From Cryptomeria japonica (lineage: Eukaryota; Streptophyta; Pinopsida; Cupressales; Cupressaceae): 64,000 bases of DNA. How positions within the stretch are numbered: position 1 is the first letter of the stretch; each line of letters opens with the position of its first letter. The translations under genes were made by a program, and so were the position numbers. Of the stretch, positions 46,101 through 54,826 are shown piece by piece. The stretch lies in contig NC_081413.1 in NCBI RefSeq assembly GCF_030272615.1, positions 333,288,302 through 333,352,301 of the forward strand. Direction: 5' to 3'. Below the pieces are notes generated by a model. That model saw only the letters and a list, made by a program, of their open reading frames with translations. It was not told where the DNA came from and did no database searches.

Positions 46101-46338
46101 TGTACCTCCACTTTGGCAGCATTCCACAAGATTCCCAAGCCCCTAGCCAGACCCTTGGCATCCTGAAATAAGCCTTCCCACTTATAGCAGTATTTGATGA
46201 ATTCACACACCTTATCCCTGTTTAGTTTAGTCCCCTATAGTGTATAAATGTCTGAGTCTAACCTGGCCATGGTTCTCTTGACCAGCCATTTTTTGTCAGG
46301 GGCCGAGAGGCCTCTTACATTCCATGAGGTCATCATCA
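43139..46338 (-). pseudogene. LINE ORF2: endonuclease - reverse transcriptase
   Basis: The frame begins MMMTSWNVRGLSAPDKKWLV at 46338. The apurinic endonuclease-like domain shows AAGDFNTILD (near 45920) and VGSDHLPLSL (near 45645). RT shows ALHPHKAPRPDGCTTKFF, CLIPKKV...DYRPISLCN, IIKLDVAKAYDKVIW, NGLQQGDLLSPSLYVL and FVDDTIIFGEA (near 44240-44260). A TAG stands directly before FVDD, where other LINEs have Gln, consistent with CAG to TAG. A downstream segment (VQINKGCRQTKIWEDVTKSC, LCLVKEEGGAGLRKMEV) leads to a zf-RVT-like WPHKPCWSHKV, which runs into flanking DNA at 43139. Other stops occur at 45617, 45164, 44259 and 43719. It would cut target DNA and copy the LINE RNA; the copy is dead. Confidence 0.9.
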
Positions 46339-47636
46339 TCTTCCCCCAAGGGAGGCCTTGCCTCCCTTGTCTGAGTTCAAGAATTTCATCATGCTAACAA
46401 TGCCCTTTTCTTTTTCCCTTTGCTCCCTAACTGTTTTGTGACTCTTCCTTCCTCTTGTGGCTTTTTCTCTTCTGAGTATGATATTCGCAGATTGACTGAT
46501 GTGCCTTGGTTCCACAATGTTCAGGTCATCATCATCACTCCCCTATTCAGCAATGTCCGATTCTGAGATCTGCAAATCTTCCTCCACCACCAGTTCCTCA
46601 ATTAGATACACCACAGTGTCATTGTTCGGGATTTGTTCATCACCTAATGGAGTGTTTTCGGTGGGAGTATTCGAACAAACATTCTATCTCTCCTTGCAAT
46701 TACTAATTTTAGGACCTTCCAAAAAATGGATTTCCTATACTTGTGTTTTTCTTTCGCCCTCCAAAATTGCTCTGTCTTTTTCCCAAGATGCTTAAAAGCT
46801 TTCCTTACAAACATTCTTCAATTGGCAGTGTTGTGGAATTCGCTTCCACATTGGAGACAAACCTCTATTTCCTTTTCAATTTCAATCTGTTGCTTCCAAT
46901 TCCCATCTGCAGTGAGGAGCATAACTGAAGAAGGAATTGTTCTTATGGCTACAACTTTGAGTTTGGCATATGTGTAAAGGTCTCCTTCCACAATTTCTTC
47001 ACCAATTTCTAACAGCGTGCCAAGGGATCTTCCAATCATCTCTAGGTAGACCTCACTCCAATATTCAATCGACGAGTTATATAAGTGAATCGACACTGGT
47101 TTGTCATATGTTGCCATCGCACTAGGGTCAAAATTTGGAATCCATGGCTGAATGTACAGGGGATGTTCTTTTCAAAACCAATTTTTGAGTGTAATGGTGT
47201 GGTCTCTATCTTCTTCATAGGGAAAAACCACCACAAAGAAACCCTTAGGAAGAAATTTAACCCTAATGTGACTCCCCCAATTTTCCAATACCCATGCTTG
47301 AATGTCTTTTCTTGGAAATTTAGGCCCTAAACATTTTGCTATGATGGCATGCTGGTCGAAAATCTCCTTCTCATTCTCAATATAGTCAGATAGATCAATT
47401 TCCAGAACGCCATCTGTAGAGCCCCTTCCTACTTCTGTGCGATGGTTCATCTCCCGATCAATGTTGCCATCACTTTCCTCCGACCCAGTCCATTTGATGC
47501 CATAGTCATCCCAATCTACCTCCAGGGTACACCATTTGACAGGACTTCTTAGGCTAACAACCTTCATAACATTGCTTTGCTTTTCGAAGGCGTTCTCCTA
47601 TAAACCGCTCTGCTTGTCGTAGGCTTCCTCCTCCAT
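46335..47636 (-). pseudogene. LINE ORF1: DUF4283-like RNA-binding protein with zinc knuckle
   Basis: The start is at 47636 (MEEEAYDKQSG, 5' leader only about 45 bases). A TAG follows after 12 codons, then an open stretch VVSLRSPVKWCTLEVDWDDY...AIIAKCLGPKFPRKDIQAWV. A TGA follows NWF, and the same frame continues with KEHPLYIQPWIPNFDPS and VSIHLYNSSIEYWSEVYLEM, typical of DUF4283 proteins of plant L1s. A knuckle, CLQCGSEFHNTAN, has its final Cys codon replaced by a stop (near 46815). Zinc-knuckle ORF1 products bind the LINE RNA. ORF1 ends in the ATGATGATGA that opens ORF2. Confidence 0.8.
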
Positions 47637-47681
47637 TGTTTTTGTCTTTAAGTGCTTACCTTATTTTGGGAAAAAAAAATA

Positions 47682-47700
47682 TTATATATGTACATTTATA

Positions 47701-47736
<36 letters not shown>

Positions 47737-47746
47737 CTCAAATGTG

Positions 47747-47816
<70 letters not shown>

Positions 47817-48297
47817 CTCTCAAAGAAATATATAGGGTTATATTACCCCTCTTTTTTTTTTTTTTACGTGCAGGAAATAATAAAATAATGACAACATATA
47901 ATTAGATATACATTTCATTCCCCCTTTTTTTTTTTCTTTTACTTAACTTACAGATAGGAGAAATAATGTATGCACAAATATAAATTATATATTTATATAT
48001 TTCAATATGTTTATTTAAACGAATGTAATGTTTCTCTGACTTTTCAATATGCAGGGATATCATAATATAATGACTGTCAAAAGGCAAAATAAAACAACAA
48101 TGCAATAGTTATCTCTTTTTTTTTCATTTCTTTAAATAGGTTTAAAGTAAAGAGCTTTTTGATAAGAATACAATAGATGTTTCATAAGAACATTAAAGCA
48201 GGTTATAGTAGGCTAGATTTAATGTATTTCTTTTCATTTTTAATGCTATATAGTTACCTATAGGAAAAGATTAATTTATCTACTTTTATTTTGTGCA
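47682..48297. repeat. Direct repeat flanking the LINE, right copy
   Basis: Starts TTATATATGTACATTTATAAT, passes through a pure (TA)n tract (47705-47812), and ends ACTTTTATTTTGTGCAT. It is collinear with 42441-43138. Confidence 0.88.
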
Positions 48298-50933
48298 TTT
48301 TTTTTTTGAATAAATGACAGAAGTAAATAAAATTACAGCAGCATTATAATAGCCTAGAAATCATTTAAAAACTTTAAAAATGTGAAATTATTATTCCTCT
48401 AATATCTATTTAACCATATTTTGGATTAGGATCTAAATAACTAGGACTAAATGTTATTTCCAGCTTACTAACATTCATGCTTTCTTTGAAATAAATTAAC
48501 TTATCTATCTAAATTTCCTGCATTATTTAAAAGGAGAAATGACAGATTCAAATAAATGACATCAGCATTAACATAGTTTCATGTAAAACTATATCACCTA
48601 GTTAAATACAACATAAAGAGATAGAATGCCTTTCTTTATTTTCAAGAAATAAAAGTAATATATTTTAATTCAAACTATAGAAATCTTAACCCATAAATAT
48701 ATATTTCATTTTGCAATAACAACTTAACAAAATAATGAATTTCTTAAAAGAATACTTGAATACAATATGCTAACTTTACAAAGCTGTGAAATACCCAACT
48801 AGCCTCTCATTTCTAATAAATGAGGACTTAAATAAATAAATACATTATTCTTTTGCAACTCAAATAAACAATATTTTAGCATCTCATAGCTTTCTTTTTT
48901 CTTCTTTTCCAAGAAACCTTCATTACAAACTCTTAAGGTTGTGACCATGGAGGGCTCACCTCCCAACCTAGGCTTACTAGAAGCCACCCCCGAGCTTGGA
49001 GAACCAAGACCTAGATAGGTTACACTCAAGAAATACACAAACAAGCATGAAAAACTCACAACAAACACATTCCCATCCCAAGGCTAAACATCATCACATA
49101 ATGTGATTTTTACATGGGTGGAAGTGGACTAAGTACCCTGAGGAGAAACTGTATAATAGTAGAACACAAGCCATCTCATGGCAACCAAGAACACATCACA
49201 AGTCCAACTTGTCCCAACATCCTTATGACCCCCTAGGCACACATGCCATAATATCTCCCCTTATGACCCCCAAATGCATAAACAAAACTATGCAGCAAGG
49301 GTCAGATAAACAAACCCTTGAGATCACTCTCTTAAAGAGAGCCTCTCACTCTAAGGCTGTCAAAAAACCTTCCACCCCCAAGACCCCTCTACCATCCCAA
49401 GGTTAACATGGCCTTGGATACTCCCAAAACACAAGTAAATGCATAACCAAAAAAAACCAAGTGAAAGATCACATATATATCTTCAAAAATTAAACACAAG
49501 GGAAGAAAATAACTACATTCAAGCAATGTTTTAAAACAAAGTTTCAACATACAGAGTAAGAGATTGAACCAACCTTGAATTTTCCAACGGTTTACAAGGG
49601 ATAGTTTGGAGAAGAGCAGCCCAAATCCACACTTCTTTTCTTCAACACTTAGCCAAAAATTTTGTCCTAAACTTGTTTTCAAAACTGCAAGATCTAGTCT
49701 CCAAAGATGGAGAGTGCCTAAGAAGTCTTCTCTCACTCTTTTCAACCTCTTGGATAGAGTGAGAGCTCTCATTGGTTGGTCTTCCCAAAGCCTTACACAC
49801 TCCCTAACCAAGGCACCTCAAAAAGGGAAATGGAATGGGGAAAAGGAATGACACATACCAAGAAGGTTATCTAACCAAGGAAGAATCCTCCAAGTTGGAT
49901 TTTCACTCATCTTGGGAAAACCAATTTTTGAAGGGTCAAATCAGTCACATGGGAGTGGTTACATGCTTAAAAATACCCCTAACCCATAGGTATACCCTAT
50001 GGACCTTTGGAAAAGCCCCTAAACTAACCCCAGGAGTCCATTTGACCCCTTAGAAACCCAACTGAAGTTAACCTACGGGTCAAACCTGAGTTGACCACCC
50101 CAAAGACTCTTTACCCAAGGAAAATTTGGGACCACACTCAAATATTTGCAAAAGGCTTTGGTTGAAACAATTTCCTCCAAGAGACATGTCAAATCAAAAC
50201 ACTATTCAGCACATGTGTCAAGTGACACAATAAAATACATTACTTAATTTACACATGGAAATTGTCTCTTGTTGGTTTTAAACAATTTAATAAATACAAT
50301 TTAACACACATGCAAACATTTATGTTTACAAATAAAATACGATACATACGGGGTGTTGTCTCTCCAAATAGACAACCCCTGGTTTTATGAATGCACAAAG
50401 GTCTAGGCTTGATTCTCCATAATGTTTCCATGGTCAAATGGATAATTTTCTTGCGCATCTCAATTACACATTAGTAATTCCCAAATAACCTCATATAATT
50501 TTAAACATATAAATAAGAAAAACAAATCAATCACTTTGCATATAATTGCCATCATACAAATCAATTTACCATATATCCAATACAATCCACATAAAGCAAT
50601 TCACTGAACGATATTATCATAATCCTCCTAAATTTAAACCATTCATAAGACATGTGTCATATTTATAACATCATAATAAAGTTCTACAAATTCAGATATA
50701 GCTGACATACATCAGATCAAGATTATCCCAACAAGGGATCATATAGGATTTCAAATCCGTAACACATCAAAATGTACACCGAAAGGTGAAATGATTCTGT
50801 AACTTGGTTCAATTACTTTTCTCACCAACCTATTCATCTAACATAGCCCATCCTATTGAATTATAGCATTTATTAATAGGGTCAACCATGGTCAACTAAG
50901 TTAATCAAAGCTTGATTGGGGAGGGGCCCTACA
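48298..50933 (-). other. Outer part of LTR F, non-coding
   Basis: AT-rich with a moderately GC-rich section (48900-50100). No conserved protein motif was seen in either strand. The ORFs of 60-140 codons here lack homology and are treated as chance. It ends with the LTR terminus GGGGCCCTACA. Confidence 0.5.
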
Positions 50934-51076
50934 TTAGTGTTGTGTGGCGTGCTATCAATTTTCTTATATTTGTTGTTGCTGCAGTTTATCAAATCTATTT
51001 TTGTGATTAAGTTTATAGATCTGGTTAAAACTGATTCATCCCCCCTCTCAGTTTTCCCTCATTGTTGTTGCCAAAA
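50934..51076 (+). repeat. T7 5' LTR, second part, with TTAGT target copy
   Basis: It resumes at TTAGTGTTGTGTGG and ends TCATTGTTGTTGCCAAAA (decayed CCAACA), two bases before the PBS. The CCCCCCTCTCAGTTTTCCCTC stretch is typical of copia LTR ends. Confidence 0.75.
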
Positions 51077-51078
51077 AT

Positions 51079-51096
51079 TGGTATCAAAGTTAAATC
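51079..51096 (+). other. T7 primer-binding site
   Basis: TGGTATCAAAGTTAAATC, initiator-Met type, two bases past the LTR end. Confidence 0.85.
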
Positions 51097-51132
51097 CTCC
51101 GAAAGAAAATTAACCACTTGAGGATATCTGGG

Positions 51133-52160
51133 ATGGCAACTAGAAGTGAAAGTGTTATCTTTGAGAAGGAGAGTGAGATTTGATGGTAACAACTATGATA
51201 TATGGAAGAACCAGATGGAAGTGCACTTGAGATGTCTTAGAGAAGATTACTAGAAGATTACAAACAATGCCTATTCTTCTCCTTTGAATGGATTAGTTAC
51301 TATTGATGAGATCAAGGAATTTGAACATAACATTAGAGTGAAGGAAGCATTGTTGAGTGCCCTGACCGATTTAGAGATGACAAATGTAATGGGACTTTAG
51401 ACTGCACATGAGATCTGGGAGAATCTTGAAACCCTGTATGAAGGAGATAAACAAGTGAAAGTTTCTAAGTTGTAGAGTTTGAAAGAAAAATATGAGATGT
51501 TGAAGATGGGAGAAGATGATAACATAAATACCTTTATGGCTAAGGTGAATGATCTTGTCCTACGTATCAGATGTGCCGATGGAACCCTTGAAGAGGATAA
51601 AATTGTTGCTAAGGTGCTGAGATTTTTGCCTCCTTCTTATAAACACAAGGTAGCTATTGTAGATGAGATCTGAAGTGTGACTATTGTGAAAAGAGATGTG
51701 TTGGTTGGAAATATTGTTGCATTTGAGCTAGGCAAATTTGATGATTCACATGGAATGCCCAAGACAACATTTAGAGCATTTGTATCTGAAAAATAGAAGT
51801 ATGAACCTAAAGAATGTAAAATATCTAGATATGAAAGAGAAAGGAGAGATGGAAGAGTAAGAAAGAGAAATGGATGAGCTTGAAGCATTGATTGCCTAAA
51901 GATTGCCTAAAGGAGCCGGTAAGTATGATGGAAAATTTCCTTTGAAATATTTCTATTGTAATAAAATAGGACATTTTTCTTCTAGATGCCTAAAGAGAAT
52001 GACTAAGTATGACAAGCATGATAAATTTGATAAGCATGACAGAAATGATAGATATGAGAAGCATGAGAAGTATGATAAGCCTTACAAGTCTAATTGGAAG
52101 TATACGAATAAGAAGAACTGCTATTATGTTGTTGATGAAGGTTTTACAAATGACTATTGA
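51133..52160 (+). pseudogene. T7 gag
   Basis: Starts MATRSESVIFEKESE at 51133 and shifts +1 near 51175 to RFDGNNYDIWKNQMEVHLRC. The UBN2-type region follows: LEMTNVMGL-stop-TAHEIWENLETLYEGD, KLKEKYEMLKMGEDDNINTF-like text at 51479, and VLRFLPPSYKHKVAIVDEI. A tandem 11-bp duplication (GATTGCCTAAA twice, about 51889-51910) shifts the frame again. The C-terminus carries the knuckle FYCNKIGHFSSRC, whose first Cys is lost, and a Lys/Asp/His-rich tail. Two TAG stops replace what are usually Gln codons. Confidence 0.8.
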
Positions 52161-52527
52161 AGAAAAATCTTTAGCTACTAAAGTTGAGGAAAGAGATGAA
52201 TGGGTAATAGATAGTGGTTTTTCAAATCATATGATCGGTGATAAAAGTAAATTTGTGAGTATGGAAAGGTATGATGGTGGAATAGTGAGATTTGGAGATG
52301 ACAAAGCCTATGTGATCTATGGTAGAGGTTCTATTTCTTTTGATGGTAAGAATAATACCGATGATGTCTTGTATGTTGAAGGTTTGAAGTTTAATCTTTT
52401 GAGTGTTGGACAGATGGTTGACAAAGGTTATGATTTACAATTCAAGAATGACAAATGTAAGATCCTAAATGCCTCTGGTATAAAGATTGCATTTAGGACT
52501 AAGACTGAAAGTAATATTTTCATTTGA
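52161..52527 (+). pseudogene. T7 protease
   Basis: EWVIDSGFSNHMIGDKSKF is the copia aspartic protease active site with an intact DSG triad. VRFGDDKAYVIYGRGSI, DDVLYVEGLKFNLLSVGQM and CKILNASGIKIAFRTKTESN follow, all typical. The frame is open from 52009 to 52527 but out of frame with gag. It ends at a TGA where a one-base shift leads into integrase. Confidence 0.85.
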
Positions 52528-53480
52528 ATGTTGGTGAGAAAAGTTGTTTGATTGCTCAGATTGATGAAAGTTGGTTGTGTCATAGGAGAATGTGTCATGT
52601 TAATTTTGATTCTATGTTTAAGATCAGTTCTATTCAAGCTATTAGAGATCTGCCTAAGATTGTTTAGCCTGCTAATCCGGTATGTAAGGAATGTTAATTG
52701 GGTAAGCAAAAAGGGATTACTTCCAAGATCAAGCAGTATACATTTGATGGATTGCTAGATCTTGTGCATACGGACCTGTGTGGATTAACAAATGTTAGAA
52801 GTGTGCAGGAAGATAGATATTTTATGTTGCTGATTGATGATTATTCTAGGATGATGTGGGTTGTCTTTTTGAAGGAGAAATATGAAGCATTAGACAAGTT
52901 CAAGATATTCAAAACAAAAGTTGAGACTGAGTCAGGATTGAAGGTGAAATATCCAAGATTTGACAGAGGTGGATAATTTTGTTCCAGTGAGTTTAATTCA
53001 TTTTGTGAGAAGCATAGGATTAGAAGACAATTATTTGCTCCTAGAACCCCTCAACAGAACTGAGTTATTGAAATAAAGAGAAAGACTATCTTGGATGTTG
53101 CAAGGACTATGCTAATTGAAGGAAATGTTCTGAAGATGTATTGGAGAGAAGATATTAGCATTGTTGTTTACACATTCAACCGAGTTCATATTAAAGGTGA
53201 TACCGTAAGACTCCTTATGAGTTATGGTTTGGTCATATTCCTACTATGAGATATTTCAGAGTATTTGGTAGCAAATGTTATATCGAGAGAGATGAGGACA
53301 CAGGAAAGTTTGATGCAAGAAGTGATAAAGGAATTTTCTTGGGTTATTCTACAAAGAGAAAAGCCTATCGGTGCTACAATAAGAGATTGAGGAAGGTAGT
53401 GGAAAGTGAAAATGTGAAGGTGGATGACAACCTTGCAAAAGAGATTAGATCTTGTGGATATGATGATGGTTAATGCATCA
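52528..53480 (+). pseudogene. T7 integrase
   Basis: The GAG-pre-integrase zinc region reads ESWLCHRRMCHVNFDSM...ANPVCKEC. The core gives LVHTDLCGLTNVRS (first Asp), KVKYPRFDRGG-stop-F (second Asp) and TPQQN-stop-VIEIKRKTI (Glu retained; the stops are TAA in place of Glu and TGA in place of Gly). The integrase tail RYFRVFGSKCYIERDEDTGK is followed by KGIFLGYSTKRKAYRCYNKR, open to 53473. The D,D,E residues are still there but the frame is broken, so it is inactive. Confidence 0.85.
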
Positions 53481-54490
53481 TTCTAAATCCTATTCAGGTT
53501 GAGGAATCAAAACAAAATGATTTGGTAGAAACTGTTAATCTAGATGTTGTTGCTGTCAGTGGATAGGTGCAGGAACCTAAAAATCAGAATTATCAAAAGA
53601 CTTTGAGGTATGTAAGATTGAATCATTTAGAAAATTAGATTATTGGAGATAAAAATAAAGATGTAATGACAACGAGAAGGGTAGCTGCTGAAGAGGTATG
53701 TTTGATTTCTAAAGTTGAACCTAAAGATGTTGTTGAGGCTTGTAAATATTAGAATTTGATGAGATCTATAGAAGAATAATTAGATCAAATTGAGAAGAAT
53801 AAGACATGGGAGCTTGTGCCTAGACCTAAGGATAAGAGCGTGATTGGTACTAAATGAGTATTCAGGAATAAATTGAATGAAGGCAACAAAGTTGATAGAA
53901 ATAAAGCAAGACCGGTATGAAAAGGATGTTCATAGAAAGAAGGAATTTATTATGAGGAGACTTTTGCTTCAATAGATAGACTTGAAACTGTTAGATTGTT
54001 GCTTGCATATGCTTCTTATAAAGATTTCAGTGTATATCAGATGGATGTCAAATATGCCTTTTTGAATGGTCATCCTAAAGAAGAATTCTATATTGAGTAA
54101 CCTGATGGATTTTCATTATCAGATGATGGATACATGGTATGTAAACTGAAAAAATCTCTTTATGGATTAAAACAAGCCCCTAGAGCCTGGTATGCTAGAT
54201 TGGATAAGTACTTGTTTAAATTGGGATTTAATAAAGGGATTGCTGATAGTAATCTGTACTTTAAGATTAAAAATTATAACATCTTGATTGTTGATTTCTT
54301 TGTTGATGATATTATCTTTGGAGGTGATGATGACTTAAGCATGAAGTTTTCTGGTGATATGCAGAAAAAATTTGAGATGTCTATGATAGCTGAGATGAAA
54401 TTTTCCTTAGGTTTGCAGATTTCACAAATTGGAAAATGTATTTTTATATCTCAAACTAAATATGTGAAGGAATTACTATAGAATTTTGGG
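53481..54490 (+). pseudogene. T7 reverse transcriptase
   Basis: An acidic spacer precedes RT text: NKTWELVPRPKDKSVIGTK, YQMDVKYAFLNGHPKEEFYI (the 'DVK.AFL.G' motif), VCKLKKSLYGLKQAPRAWY and VDFFVDDIIFGGDDD (catalytic aspartates retained; FVDD for the common YVDD). The last part is open from 54134 to 54481. Stops at TGG or CAG positions (for example GTK-stop-VFRNK, YIE-stop-PDGF) interrupt the upstream half. Confidence 0.88.
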
Positions 54491-54826
54491 TTAGATGAAT
54501 CGAAATCGGTTGGAACTCCTATGGTGTTTGGTTTCAAATTATTTAAGAATGATGAATCTCCAAAAGCTAATCAAAGTTATTACATGTCTATGGTTGGTGG
54601 ACTGCAATATATTACTTAAACTAGGTCGGACATTATGCATGTTGTGTGCATGGCTGCTAGATATCAAGCTGATCAAAAGAGAGTCATGTCACAGCTAAAA
54701 AGACAATATTTCGATACTTGAAGGGAACTGTGGATTATGGTTTGTGGTATCCAAAGAATGATGATTTCATGTTATGTGCTTATACTGATGCTGATTGGAC
54801 TGGTGATCTTGATGACCAGGAGAGTA
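54491..54826 (+). pseudogene. T7 RNase H start, cut by element E
   Basis: FGLDESKSVGTPMVFGFKLF, YMSMVGGLQYIT-stop-TRSDIMHVV and LKGTVDYGLWYPKNDDFMLC lead to AYTDADWTGDLDDQESM, the first catalytic region of copia RNase H. The sequence switches to the E LTR at 54827. The candidate 5-bp target copy is GAGTA (54822-54826). Confidence 0.85.

Larger units (their letters stand above)
43139..47681 (-). mobile_element. L1-like LINE, 5'-complete but 3'-truncated
   Basis: The minus-strand element has a short leader, ORF1 (DUF4283-like plus CCHC knuckle), and ORF2 (endonuclease, RT, zf-RVT start). ORF2 stops within its C-terminal region at the junction with the left direct repeat, with no poly(A) or other tail. 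L1 copies normally lose 5' ends, so a missing 3' end is unusual. Confidence 0.85.
40706..50933 (-). mobile_element. LTR F: large solo LTR (related to element E), carrying a LINE insertion
   Basis: The left edge TGTCGTGCC...ACAACAATTTTTTTTTTTGA resembles the LTR start of element E (TGTAATGCC...ACTAACAATTTTTTTTT). The right edge GGGGAGGGGCCCTACA resembles E's LTR end GGAGGGGCACTACA. The flanks TTGGT (40701-40705) and TTAGT (50934-50938) match at 4 of 5 bases. No PBS, tract or internal gene of its own is visible, so a solo LTR is the simplest reading. Without the LINE and one of the flanking repeats it would be about 5 kb. The middle could not be aligned confidently to E, so an internal rearrangement is possible. 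Confidence 0.6.
39544..54826 (+). mobile_element. T7: Ty1/copia element, 5' LTR to RNase H, with nested insertions
   Basis: In plus-strand order: 5' LTR (39544-40705, resuming 50934-51076), PBS at 51079, gag, protease, integrase, RT and RNase H. RNase H is cut at 54826 by element E. The 3' part and 3' LTR are outside the window. LTR F is inserted within the 5' LTR. The two LTR pieces join smoothly as ...AAAATATTGGT/GTTGTGTGG when LTR F and one target copy are removed. Confidence 0.85.

Noticed and set aside
48799-50458. Several 60-140-codon ORFs
   Set aside because: No recognisable motif, no support from a second copy, and inside non-coding LTR F sequence.
38666-50933. Reading 38666-50933 as one large LTR insertion
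   Set aside because: The two flanks belong to different copia copies and CATTT does not match TTAGT. Two insertions plus T7 explain the layout better.
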